Shown here: piece after piece, positions 17,854 through 26,466 of the stretch
Position numbering within the stretch: the stretch's first letter is position 1
Layout: each line of letters opens with the position of its first letter
From: Prorocentrum cordatum
Lineage: Eukaryota; Sar; Dinophyceae; Prorocentrales; Prorocentraceae
NCBI GenBank assembly: GCA_963575745.1
Contig: CAUYUJ010000914.1
Span: 1 to 64,000, forward strand
Reading direction: 5' to 3'
DNA: 64,000 bases
Made by a program: the position numbers and the translations under genes
The notes under the pieces: generated by a model
Databases searched by the model: none
Told to the model about the DNA's origin: nothing
Seen by the model: the letters and a program-made list of their open reading frames with translations, nothing else

Positions 17854-18725
17854 ATGCCTGTGATTCCGCCACTGTCTGTCCATCAATGTCTGCAAAGTGT
17901 GGCTCTTCGCATCATGCTGGTTGCGTGGCCGTCTTGGTTTCGAGGCTTGCACTGCCCAGCCCGCCGCCCAGAGAAGTTGCGCTCTGGGCCCTTGCTTCTT
18001 GCGACACGCTTTGCCGCGCACCGAAGTTCCCTAATCACCACGAAGAGCTTGCGGGAGACTTGCGAAGCTGTGAGAGCTGCTGTTGAACTCTACGAACTCC
18101 TCCTCTCCGCTGCGGCTGCAAGGCACCCCCTCGACGTCAGCGAGAAGTCGTCACTGGGTTTAGTTGCATATAGCGTGATCCAGAAATACTTTTTCGTCTT
18201 CGGGATGGGCATGAGCTTGGAGCTCGATGGTGATTTCGCACAAGTCCTCCCATCGCCAGTGCATGGGTTAGGCGTATTCGCTGTCACGGATATACCCAAG
18301 CACACGTGCTTCACGGCATATCCCATTAACTTGCTGGAGCTATGGGAAGATGTGGTCGAGGGGCATAGCAAGCGGGAGCCCAGGGGACCGCGTGTAGTCG
18401 CGCTCTTTTCACGGGAGCATAATAACCGGGATGCAGACGCCAACGCACGGTTGAGGGAGAGCTTGTCGGACTACGGACTGGAAATGTGCGGTGTTACGGT
18501 TTATGGAGACCCTGCAGTCTACTCTCCCGGTGCCACATTGCGTGTGGACATATGATCAACGACCCAAGAGGTACAGCGTCCGAAGCAAACTGCGTGGAGT
18601 GCCCGATTGGAGGTGGTGCTCTCGTTGGCATTCTGACTCTACGAATGGTACGCAGAGGCGAGGAGCTATTTTTGAATTATGGGGAGCCGTACTGGCGAGC
18701 CCGTGAAAGAGTGTCCGTGCAGTAA
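17854..18725 (+). pseudogene. SET-domain protein lysine methyltransferase with one-base frameshift
   Basis: The first frame has SPVHGLGVFAVTDIPKHT (SET start: G-x-G-x-F/A) and ends at a TGA at 18553-18555 soon after YGDPAVYSPGATL. The next frame continues at once with GHMINDPRG, EANCV and GEELFLNYGEPYW, the SET catalytic and cofactor-binding end (compare the NHS.. and GEELxxxY motifs). The switch falls in GTGTGGACAT at about 18545, where one extra G would join the two parts in register. So this is a SET methyltransferase with a one-base loss, either a real mutation or a base-call error. Its substrate would be a host or viral protein, possibly histone. The N-terminus before about residue 100 is not SET-like and the start is uncertain. 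Confidence 0.75.
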
Positions 18726-18783
18726 GCAATCGCTGAATTATGGACCCAGTGGAGAGGGAAATTGCTCGAGATAAGACAGAGAA

Positions 18784-19233
18784 TCAGGCTCGGTCCGAAA
18801 CAGCAGACTTAAAGAGATGGCATCGCTGACACAAACATTGCAAATTATTCTCATGGGTTGGATGCCCACCACGAAACAAAGGTGTACGATGATCAAGCTC
18901 GAAAGTCTCATCCAGGAGCTGTTTGCAGATGGCGCAGCGCCATTTCTGCTTCGCGGCCATTCTTTTTTTGATTATGGGCGATATGTATGGGCGTTTTACT
19001 GCCGATGAACGCTTCCTACTTTCGCGACTCCCGATGCTTGCTTTCACGGGAGACACGGGGGTCTCAGGAAGATGCGTCTGCGTTTGCCTGGGAGTTCCCG
19101 CCTCTGGCTCAGGCTCGAAAAGATACTGGGAGTGTTCAAAAAGTCGATAAGCAGTTTTCGCGTCCCACCGAGATACGGTCCAAGTTACTACACATATAGC
19201 TACCATCATCACGACTGCGCACAAGAGTCCCAT
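18784..19233 (-). CDS. HNH nuclease with N-terminal hydrophobic segment
   Basis: 149 codons from the ATG at 19231-19233 (minus strand). Residues 2-20 form a strongly hydrophobic stretch that could be a membrane anchor. The C-terminal 60 residues are a classic McrA-like HNH domain: CAIC, then FELDHRTPLFRGG, NNLQCLCQRCHLFKS, with CxxC pairs for zinc and the DH and N/H catalytic residues. HNH enzymes cut DNA in homing, restriction or packaging. The convergent SET gene ends 58 bp away. A membrane-tethered HNH is unusual; the hydrophobic start may instead be an extension, with translation beginning further in. Confidence 0.75.
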   Translation of the reverse strand: MGLLCAVVMMVAICVVTWTVSRWDAKTAYRLFEHSQYLFEPEPEAGTPRQTQTHLPETPVSPVKASIGSRESRKRSSAVKRPYISPIIKKRMAAKQKWRCAICKQLLDETFELDHRTPLFRGGHPTHENNLQCLCQRCHLFKSAVSDRA

Positions 19234-19488
19234 GTTATCAACGCGATTCCTTTATATGTTCAAACCCCATTTCGTACTGCAACATGATAACACGATCGTG
19301 TTTTTGGTGTATACGAGACAGTAACCTAATTAGTAGTCAAGTAGTCATTACTTACCCAGTCTCAGTCTCGAAATGGTTACTCTTCCAGGGATTTAATTAT
19401 CCCTGGTTCGCTCTCAGCGTCATCATCATCACCGAAGAGCATATTCGAAATGGCACGCGAGGCTGCCTTGGGACCCATGTGAAACCAA

Positions 19489-20208
19489 TCACCAGGACAG
19501 TCTGCTCGGAACGCCTTCATGCCACGATAGATGTCCTCCGCTCGATGGCCTTGGCCGTAGTAGACGGTGATCGGCTGGATTCTCGAAGGCAGCTCCTTTT
19601 CGAGCTGCGATGTGCTGGTACACGTCGGACGCCCTGAGGATTGCGACCATGTCCTTACAAAACGCTGCGGTCACCAGGAATAGATGCTGAGCGTCACCAT
19701 GGGTTTGAACATCCGAAACCGTGTATTGTAGTTTCTTGCAAGGCACACACATCACCGCCCTCTTTTTCTTAGGGGCACCGCCAAGATTCTCTTGCACGCC
19801 GCTATCTTGGTCCTGCACGCCACCATTGTCGTGAGACGACTTTGATTCAGCGGAGCTAACGGCATACAGGATCTGCTCTACAAGATCTGCTCCTGCCTTG
19901 ATGGGTAAACGGAAGTACTCTCTACTGGGTGCGTCATCAATCCGATAAGGCCTCAGTGCACCATGTACGCTCTTCTCGTCTGCCCCTCGACGAACCCAGA
20001 CAACCTGTGGGAAAACCCAAAAAGGGGAGCTCTCTTGTAGCTGGAGCGCGCGTTGTGTCGGGCACTTGGACCGCCCTATCTTTACCACGCCTGGTAATAA
20101 CGAAATGGACATGATATAGAGGTCGTCTGTTTGCCCTGTTTCGATGATTTCTTGCAATTCCGTTTTGCAGGTGGAACACGTAGCCACGCACCGCTTGCGC
20201 GACGCCAT
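19489..20208 (-). CDS. T5orf172/GIY-YIG-like protein
   Basis: 239 codons, ATG at 20206-20208 (minus strand). The core LYIMS...GVVKIGRSKCPTQRA..L is the first part of a T5orf172-type GIY-YIG domain, with Arg in the GRS helix and HGALRPY and EYFRLP further on, as in the family. After about residue 125 comes a Ser/Gln/Gly-rich linker, then a separate C-terminal part (MCVPCKKLQYTVSDVQTHG and VTAAFCKDMVAI) that is not recognised. Such proteins are frequent in large DNA viruses as stand-alone nucleases. A TATA-like AGTATATAATATAA near 20290 serves the divergent gene to the right. Confidence 0.65.
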   Translation of the reverse strand: MASRKRCVATCSTCKTELQEIIETGQTDDLYIMSISLLPGVVKIGRSKCPTQRALQLQESSPFWVFPQVVWVRRGADEKSVHGALRPYRIDDAPSREYFRLPIKAGADLVEQILYAVSSAESKSSHDNGGVQDQDSGVQENLGGAPKKKRAVMCVPCKKLQYTVSDVQTHGDAQHLFLVTAAFCKDMVAILRASDVYQHIAARKGAAFENPADHRLLRPRPSSGGHLSWHEGVPSRLSW

Positions 20209-20304
20209 TTCCAGTCGTGCATATACTATGGTGATAGGCTAAACGCGTGGATCCAGTATATCTAATACAACGAAGTCATCGCGCTCACTCAGTATATAAT
20301 ATAA

Positions 20305-20664
20305 ATGGTATTCTGCGGCAACAATGCCTACAGCTCTTCATTGAAACAGAATGGTGGCAAAGACGTGTTCGGCACGCATGCCGAGTGTATCCGCAAAGGA
20401 TACGCACGTGGGTGCAACCAGAAGGTGACGAACATACCCCGTTTTGTTCAAAAGTGGGCTGGTCGATATAAGGCCCACATCAGCCAAAAGTTGTGGCACA
20501 GCGACGAGCCAGTGCCGCCTGGCTACCAGCTTGCCACGCTGAGCCAGACAATGCAGCGTGGATACGCACTGGGGAGCATCGCGCTCGCGAAGAAACTGAA
20601 GCAAACGTCGAAGTCTGCACGCGTGCCCGCCAAGAAGCCGACGTTGCCGATCGGAGCCCGTTAG
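20305..20664 (+). CDS. Small protein with a duplicated FGT..EC..KGY..G motif
   Basis: 119 codons, ATG at 20305, 14 bases after a TATA-like AGTATATAATATAA. It contains VFGTHAECIRKGYARG and, about 50 residues on, QLATLSQTMQRGYALG, which align as two copies of one motif ([FL][GA]T....[CM].[KR]GY..G). The C-terminus is basic (KKLKQTSKSARVPAKK). Small proteins with a comparable FGT..C..KG motif occur in marine large DNA viruses as far as I recall, without assigned function. The 3' end overlaps the convergent recombinase by 4 bp. Confidence 0.55.
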   Translation: MVFCGNNAYSSSLKQNGGKDVFGTHAECIRKGYARGCNQKVTNIPRFVQKWAGRYKAHISQKLWHSDEPVPPGYQLATLSQTMQRGYALGSIALAKKLKQTSKSARVPAKKPTLPIGAR

Positions 20665-21239
20665 CCGAAAGCCATCGCTGCTTGTCTCTTGGACTCGTCT
20701 TTAACGTCCAGGTATTTCTGTAACATCTCCAAGCTGGAGTGACCAGATATGCTCTGCAAAACTCGTAAGGGAACTCCTTTGTCAGAGGCAGCGGTAAGTG
20801 CGCTCCGTCTAAAGGAGTGTGTGGAAACGCCTTCAATGCCAATCTTCTTGCATGCAACCCTTAATGCGTAATCAACATTTCTCCGCGTCATGTGCTCGTC
20901 GAAGGTTTTGGCTCCTGGGTATAGGAAGTCGTGCTTCTCCGGCTCTCGTTTGAAGACGCGTGGCCATTCGGTTTTCCAGTGAACGATCTCGGCCCATAGC
21001 TTCGGATTCATAGGGATGGTTCTTGTTCTCATCTTCTTCTTTGTGATCGCCTTGGGTATAACGATGTCTGTGCTTGTCACATTCTCCCATTTCAACGACA
21101 AGGCCTCCGTGATTCTAGCAGCGGTGAATCTGCACAAAGATAACACTGCACGCGCCTTCGGCGACAGCTCGGCCATGATCGAGTCCAGCTGCTCAGAAGA
21201 CAGTGTTAGTGCCTGCCCAGACCGATTCGTCTTTGGCAT
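20661..21239 (-). CDS. Tyrosine recombinase/integrase, catalytic domain only
   Basis: 192 codons from the ATG at 21237-21239 (minus strand); the frame extends to 21410 but this upstream part translates repeats. All catalytic positions are visible in order: Arg in FTAARITEAL, Lys in the KKKMRTR beta-hairpin, H-x-x-R in THSFRRSAL, His in ISGHSSLEML and Tyr in QKYLDV. The enzyme would cut and rejoin DNA at specific sites, integrating or resolving an element. The N-terminal core-binding (SAM-like) domain of typical integrases is missing or very short. The gene is single-copy here and lies outside the duplicated segment as far as seen. Confidence 0.88.
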   Translation of the reverse strand: MPKTNRSGQALTLSSEQLDSIMAELSPKARAVLSLCRFTAARITEALSLKWENVTSTDIVIPKAITKKKMRTRTIPMNPKLWAEIVHWKTEWPRVFKREPEKHDFLYPGAKTFDEHMTRRNVDYALRVACKKIGIEGVSTHSFRRSALTAASDKGVPLRVLQSISGHSSLEMLQKYLDVKDESKRQAAMAFG

Positions 21240-21288
21240 TATTCGATTTCCTTTATTAGGTATTAGAGGAAATTCACGCGCGTAGACT

Positions 21289-21485
21289 TTACTCTTTCCT
21301 ATGGAAGAGAAACTTCCCCTGGGTGGTGATCCACTCCCCAGGGAAAGTACGTGAGTCGCACAGAACAACCACCCAACCACCAGCCTCTCTCCTATGGAAG
21401 AGGTCAACATGGTGGAAGGTGTGGTGATCGATTCCCCAGACTACGAGCGAAGGCGATGAAGCCAACAAACCAACCACCAGCCGCT
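21289..21485. repeat. Two direct repeats of about 100 bp upstream of the recombinase gene
   Basis: TCCTATGGAAGAG is at about 21297 and 21390, GGTGGTGATC/GTGTGGTGATC with TCCCCAG follows in both, and CAACCACCAGCC.CTCT closes both (about 21373-21390 and 21470-21486). A recombinase attachment region or promoter repeat are possible roles; neither is shown. Confidence 0.6.
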
Positions 21486-21490
21486 CTAAT

Positions 21491-22099
21491 ATGTCAATGA
21501 GCCACGCCATGGGAAAATCGGAAACGCAACTTAACGCGGGCCACTCATCGCATGGCCCCTGCTTCCTCCGCGCACCTATACCCAAGTTGATCTGGGCACG
21601 GCGCCGCGTTCGGCTCAGCGGAGAAATGCTCGGGGGCTATTTCAAAAAGTTGGCCGTTTGTCAGGCTGGAGTGCTCATGTCGGAGGCGTTGCTTTCCGTG
21701 TGCGACCACGCGAGGGCGCAGCTGCTGCGCGAACAGTTGAAGCTGTCTGCGCTGCGGGACGCGGCGCGGCGTTACCAAGACATCGTGTGCGCCAGCGCTC
21801 GCGCGTTGAAGTTCGTGGCCGACGACCGCGATGCCTACGTTTACTATCGGGTCGGCGAGGAGCTCGATCTGGATTGGGACTTCAGCGACCCAGAAACGAC
21901 TTGTGACTTGTCCCGCCGGCTCGACCGTGTTGCTTCCGTCTTCCACAGTCAACCTTGCCAGACGTTCAGCGGCGCCGCGTTCGCTTGCACCAGCAAAGAA
22001 CTCGAACGGGCAGTGCTCTGGCTCCGCAATCTTTCCGGCTCCGTCTGCGAAGACGACGTGCGTGACTGTGCCGACCTGCTAGAGGCGCTGGGGCGGTAG
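21491..22099 (+). CDS. Hypothetical protein, 202 residues
   Basis: ATG at 21491, directly after the repeat pair. GC-rich codon use with long helices (ARAQLLREQLKLSALRDAAR) and evenly spaced Cys. No recognised motif. It has composition like the two following GIY-YIG-like genes on the same strand, suggesting one transcription block. An alternative ATG is six or more codons further in. Function unknown. Confidence 0.5.
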   Translation: MSMSHAMGKSETQLNAGHSSHGPCFLRAPIPKLIWARRRVRLSGEMLGGYFKKLAVCQAGVLMSEALLSVCDHARAQLLREQLKLSALRDAARRYQDIVCASARALKFVADDRDAYVYYRVGEELDLDWDFSDPETTCDLSRRLDRVASVFHSQPCQTFSGAAFACTSKELERAVLWLRNLSGSVCEDDVRDCADLLEALGR

Positions 22100-22282
22100 T
22101 CGAATGCCAGTTTCGCTTCGGCATTTCCATGCGTGTCACTGCGGTCTGCGCGGATGGCTCTGCGCTGAGAAGCCTCGCTTCGAGATTGCGCGAATTTGCT
22201 GACGCGCTTCGCTGATTCGATCGCAGCACTCACCCAAGATCCCTAACACCTCGCCGAGAAGAAATGGTATTATGGAAAAATA

Positions 22283-22876
22283 ATGGCTTCCTACCATGAG
22301 TTCGTCCGATTCTGCCAGGGGCGCGCTTGCGAGAAGGGGGGGCTTTACGCGATCCAGCCCGTCGGCCTTGCAGGCGAGCCGATAAAGATCGGCTATGCTC
22401 ATAACCTCCTGCAACGGTTGGCCGCGTGGCATTACGCGTATCCGCAGGGCATCAAGATCCTCGCTGTCGCGCGGATGAACCGGCCCAACGACACACACAT
22501 CGGCAAGAGGCGCGTCCTGCAGCTCGCTGAGGCGGCCTTGAAATACGAGCTGAGGGATTTTGTTTTCGCGCGCGACGAGTGGATGCACCCGAGCGCGAAG
22601 GGCAAGATACTCGAATCGATGCGGCGACTGCAGCGCTCGCTCAGCCCCAACCTGAGGGAACATTTCTACGCCTTTGAACAGGAGGCCGCCGCCCCGCCGT
22701 CGGCTGCCTCTTTGAAGCAGGGCCTGCTTGCAACCGCAATGATTCACCCTATTTTGAAGCCGTGCCACTCGCGCCGCAAGACAGTGCCTCCGAGGTGCGA
22801 GGACGACCCAGGCTGCGTTTGGGAGAAAGCTCGGCCGAGAGGCCGGTGCGTCGCACGGGAGAGTCCGCAGCTATAA
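22283..22876 (+). CDS. T5orf172/GIY-YIG-like protein, 197 residues
   Basis: ATG at 22283 after TATTATGGAAAAATA. GGLYAIQPVG...EPIKIGYAHNLLQRLAAW is the GIY-YIG-like start (LYxxx..xxKIGxxxNxxxRL), followed by VLQLAEAALKYEL and ARDEWMHP, which resemble the downstream helix and acidic strand of T5orf172 domains. It ends in tandem TAA stops, three bases before the ATG of a paralogue with the same MA...EF..FC start, so the pair arose by tandem duplication. Probably a DNA-processing nuclease-like protein. Confidence 0.6.
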   Translation: MASYHEFVRFCQGRACEKGGLYAIQPVGLAGEPIKIGYAHNLLQRLAAWHYAYPQGIKILAVARMNRPNDTHIGKRRVLQLAEAALKYELRDFVFARDEWMHPSAKGKILESMRRLQRSLSPNLREHFYAFEQEAAAPPSAASLKQGLLATAMIHPILKPCHSRRKTVPPRCEDDPGCVWEKARPRGRCVARESPQL

Positions 22877-23274
22877 TAAATGGCGACGCCTTCCGAGTTC
22901 CGAAGCTTCTGCGCCCACATCGATTGCGGCCCTGGGTTATTTGCACTGGCATGCGCGGGCTACGTCCAGATCGGAAGTACGGGCAATCTCCGCCGACTAT
23001 CCCTGCAACCCCGTCCGATCATCTGCGTTGCGCACGTCGCGCGGGTGCGGGATGGGGAGAGGGTGCTGCGGCGGCTGCTGCGGGTGCAGGGCTGGCCTCT
23101 GGATCAAGAAGGGCGAGTCTACGCGGGCCCTCGAGCTGTTGCCTCGTGTGTGCCTCGTGTGTGCGCCTCGTCCATCGTCTGCAGCGAGGGCATGGGTTCT
23201 ATACAGCCACAGACATCAAACGCCTCGCGCCGGTCGCGCCGGTCGCGCCTGTCGCGCCTGCGGATTCGCCACTC

Positions 23275-23870
23275 CATGGATTGCATGGATTGCACGGACT
23301 GCACGAATTGCACGACCTGCCAGTGTTCCGTCGGGTTTTGGACAACGTCGCTGCAGAGTCCCCACTGCACGGACTGCACGGATTCCACGGACTGCACGAA
23401 TTGCACGACCTGCCAACGTTCCGTCGCGTCTTGAACGAAATCGGCACAGACTCCCCTCTCATTCTTTTTTCTCTTTTTCCTTTGTTACTTCATTCAACCC
23501 TTTTTTTTGCTGACTTACCGTTTTTTTCTTTTTTTTTTTTTTTTTCTGCACGGATTCCACGGATTCCACGGACTGCACGGCTTGCCATCGTTCCGTCGCG
23601 TCTTGAACGACATTGGTGCAGATTTCCCTCCGCACGGATTCCACGGATTCCACGGATTCCACGGATTCCACGGCTTGCCAACGTTCCGCCGCGTCATGAA
23701 CGACATCGGCACAGACTCCCCAGACTCCCCGCTGCATGGATTCCACAGCGTGCCCACGTCGCCATCGTCGCCAACGTTCCGTCGCGTCATGAACGACATC
23801 GGCACAGACTCCACACTGCACGGATTGCCAGCGTCGCCAACGTCGCCAACGTCGCCAACGTTCCGACGAG
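23275..23870. repeat. 9-bp codon-length minisatellite (CACGGATTC / TCGCCAACG types)
   Basis: Runs of CACGGATTC, CACGGACTG and later TCGCCAACG separate conserved 40-45 bp blocks (CGTTCCGTCGCGTC.TGAACGACATCGG). Unit length of nine keeps frame inside each run. Confidence 0.85.
23463..23546. other. T-rich tract inside the repeat gene
   Basis: Composition drifts from C/T-rich to pure T and ends abruptly at CTGCACGGATTCC. The repeat frame differs before and after it. Same appearance as the other T-rich tracts of the window. Confidence 0.65.
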
Positions 23871-23918
23871 TCTTGGACGACGCAGATTCGCCGGCATCGA
23901 CTCTCCTCGACAGCCCAT

Positions 23919-24294
23919 GATGTCCTCACACGTGCATTTCGATGGTGTCGCGTGCGAGAAGCTGTCCGCTGGGCGGCTGTATATCTCGGCGTACGAGTAT
24001 CGGATGCCCGCGTACAGGTCTTCCACAATAGGCACCAGCCCCCTACTCAAGTTTCTGGTTCTCCAAATCAGCATTGTAGTCAACGACTGCAATGGATCGC
24101 TGAAAACAGCAACGCGGAAGCTTCAAGGAATGCGTTCGAGTTTGGAGTGGCCGGGATTGGCCGAAGCACGCAGACAAATACAGCAGCACAAGCGGTCCTG
24201 CGCAGCCGGGGCACCCATGATTAACGGTTGTAAAGGAACGCATGCTTCTTCAAGCCGTTCCTCGCCGTTACATCAAATTGGGCACGTGCTTTGA
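23919..24294 (+). CDS. Possible hypothetical protein, about 125 residues
   Basis: Double ATG at 23919, after the repeat gene's stop in another frame. The frame is open to 24294 and has no recognised motif; other frames of the same stretch are also partly open. Listed only as a candidate. Confidence 0.2.
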
Positions 24295-24424
24295 CGGCTG
24301 CAATGCATCCTCTGTTGTTCAAGCGCTGCCTTCCGTAAATGACAGGACGGAATGGCGGTTATTCAAGGGAATCAGCGCCTACCTTCCACAGAAGTATTTT
24401 GTGGTGGATGTGGAAGTCGGGTAG
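24242..24424 (+). CDS. Possible small protein, 60 residues
   Basis: ATG at 24242; contains RYIKLGTCFDG and ISAYLPQKYFVVDVEVG, a composition that looks coding, but it overlaps the preceding frame and has no known relative. It could be a fragment of a decayed gene. Confidence 0.2.
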   Translation: MLLQAVPRRYIKLGTCFDGCNASSVVQALPSVNDRTEWRLFKGISAYLPQKYFVVDVEVG

Positions 24425-24626
24425 CAGGCGCCCCCGCAGCAGCTGGTCAAATTTTGTTTGAAAGCGGTGTTTTCTCGTGTAGCGCGAAAGGTAACTGCGC
24501 TCGGGTCGCCAAGCGAACGCCGACTACAGATTTCGCGTCCCACCTGGATAATTACAGCCCACATCAGAACCATGACGAGCGTCATGGTTGCAACCGCCTA
24601 GAAAAGCCCAATTTGATCATCAATCA

Positions 24627-24857
24627 ATGACATCGACAGTTTTTGTTGCTCTTGTCCCCGAGTCCATCACGGACGAACAGCTCACTCGCCTTGTGAGGTG
24701 GTCACAGTGGGCACGGTGACCGTAGAAGGGGTGCGTGCAACTGCTGGCGATCCGGGAAAAGTCAGCCCGAGACAATCAGCGCCTGCTGCTCGCAAATCTT
24801 CAGCATTCGTCGGTCGCATTGCCTCCAAAACAAACCAGATGGCTCAAAGTGTGCGAG
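24627..24857 (+). pseudogene. Decayed paralogue of the gene at 25800
   Basis: From the ATG at 24627 the translation STVFVALVPESITDEQLTRL parallels AYFSVALPGDTTDDQLSKC of the gene at 25800. After two in-frame stops (TGA at 24720 and a TAG six bases on), the same frame resumes with DNQRLLLANLQ and KQTRWLKVCE, matching ARQRLMLTNLR and KQKGWIKLLT. One frame throughout with two nonsense codons indicates a pseudogene. I found this by comparing the two translations by eye. Confidence 0.6.
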
Positions 24858-25506
24858 TGAGGGTCAAGCGACGGGGACTACGGGGACTACAGCGTACCCG
24901 GCGCGCTTTGTTTTACGATTGCATCTGATTATATTTGGAGGTCTGGATGGAAATTCTCGCCCTCTCCTCCTCGACGCTGGCTCAATCCCCCCGATGCGCT
25001 CAGATCGAGCGAAGGCGAGCAGCATCGGCTTCCGTTCCACACTCCCGAAGTAGATCGTGCCTCGGAGCGCAAGATCGACCTTATCGGCCGCCCTTCTTGA
25101 TTCGTTTGCAAGCCCCACTTTCAAGGATGGCCCCCGTGCCCCAGCATGTGCAGAATCGCCCTGAGAACGTTCCCTGGGTGCCTTCTAGGTGTTCCTGGAC
25201 CCAAACCACATGAGGTTTACCCACCGCTTACAGCCGATTCCTGGACGCAGACTCGCCAGATAAGAGCACTCCGGCTGTCATTTTGTGGCAGTGTGGCTCT
25301 CATGTTGTGGGCCCGCTGCATCTTCAAAGTTGATTTTCAAGTGACGTTTGAAAGACATGGCATCGAGGGTGTAATGGCTGCAGAGTCTTTCCGCAACCAC
25401 AAGAACACTTCCAGCCTTAATCGTAAGCGATCTGTTTCTTCATATATGGCGACAGATAACCGCGTCTGCTTTTCGCGTTGCCTTTTCCTCGGTTCGCGCT
25501 GGCACG

Positions 25507-25618
25507 ACCATGTGGTGTCGATGGTGTCAATGGTGTCGATGGTGTCGATGGTGTCGTTGGTGTCGATGGTGTCGATGGTGTCGATGGTGTCGATGGTGTC
25601 GATGGTGTCGATGGTGTA
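25507..25618. repeat. 9-bp tandem repeat GGTGTCGAT, about 12 units
   Basis: The unit GATGGTGTC is repeated with only two or three changed positions (for example GTTGGTGTC). The surrounding open frame (25146-25799) consists largely of this repeat and has no ATG-supported homology, so I do not call it a gene. The 24858-25799 gap otherwise shows nothing recognisable. Confidence 0.92.
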
Positions 25619-25799
25619 TAATGTGCATGTTCGTCAGGCTAAGACAGGTGACTCCCAACTTGCAAGATTGTGTATGCCGTGCGGTCGTTACCACGCCAGG
25701 CACAAGCGAAAACCACAACAACGATCAACATCGCTAGAGCCCACGCGAGACCCATTTGTATGTTCACAGACTTCTTTTTCAAAATGTTCGATCAAATAA

Positions 25800-26315
25800 A
25801 TGAACACATCTGCTTACTTCAGTGTTGCTCTGCCTGGAGACACTACAGACGATCAGCTGTCCAAGTGTTATGAGTGGGGCAAACAGCATTGCGTGCGTTG
25901 CAATTTGCTCCGGACATGTGATGACGAGTACTTGCTCATCGCACACAGGAATGATGAGAAAGACTTGAGGGCAAGACAAAGGCTAATGCTAACAAATTTG
26001 AGAAATTGGGGGATAGACACGGGTAAGCAGAAGGGATGGATCAAACTGTTAACACCAAGCGAATACGATACACTTTCGCGCGATGGCGCGCAAAAGCCAT
26101 CAGGAGTCGAAGCAGAAGATCGACCAACACGGAGCGATGACTCGACGTCTGGACGTGAGCACACAACGGACGGTGAAGAGGGCAAGCGAGAGGAAGCAGC
26201 AACGAACATTGCAGACTCAAGCTTACAATGGGGGCTCCTGCGGCTACCAAGTAATCTGCTCTATAATGGAGGCGAAAGGTTTGCCGCCCTTCAAACAAAG
26301 ATACCTGTTTGTTAG
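25800..26315 (+). CDS. Hypothetical protein, 171 residues, of a small paralogous family
   Basis: ATG at 25800 after CAAATAA. The first 85 residues form a compact part (AYFSVALPGDTTDDQLSKCYEW...LLRTCDDEYLLIAH...RQRLMLTNLRNWG..KQKGWIKLLT) shared with the pseudogene 1.2 kb upstream. The rest is a charged, Ser/Glu-rich linker (VEAEDRPTRSDDSTSGREHT) and a variable end. The existence of a decayed sister copy argues that the first part is a genuine domain. Function not recognised. Confidence 0.5.
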   Translation: MNTSAYFSVALPGDTTDDQLSKCYEWGKQHCVRCNLLRTCDDEYLLIAHRNDEKDLRARQRLMLTNLRNWGIDTGKQKGWIKLLTPSEYDTLSRDGAQKPSGVEAEDRPTRSDDSTSGREHTTDGEEGKREEAATNIADSSLQWGLLRLPSNLLYNGGERFAALQTKIPVC

Positions 26316-26466
26316 ATGTTCTGTTCGATAACCCATCTCGGTAGAAAGTTTTGCCGATACCTTGAAAGGCGCTTGTTCCCTTGCGATGCACCTGGTCACT
26401 CAGCAAAAAGATGCATGACGGCTCGCGCTCAAGGGGCTGTGCGCTAGACGGGCGTGCACAACGACG

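Larger units (their letters stand above)
22880..23918 (+). pseudogene. GIY-YIG-like paralogue running into a repeat-coded tail, frame-shifted
   Basis: The start MATPSEFRSFC and GLFALACAGYVQIGSTGNLRRL parallel the gene before it. After about residue 100 the frame changes. A repeated segment with consensus LPTFRRVLNDIGTDSP then appears about six times, in one frame up to 23460 and in another after a T-rich tract, separated by 9-bp units translating as HGF, HGL or SPT. The regular return of FRRV.N.IGTDS in whichever frame is open suggests this is the real coding content, with frame changes from expansion of the 9-bp units and from the T-tract. A mature protein cannot be stated. Confidence 0.5.

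Noticed and set aside
22136-22768. 210-codon minus-strand frame
   Set aside because: It is antisense to the GIY-YIG-like gene, whose domain motifs are clear on the + strand.
25146-25799. 217-codon frame
   Set aside because: Its main content is the GATGGTGTC repeat, and the flanks show no protein-like conservation.
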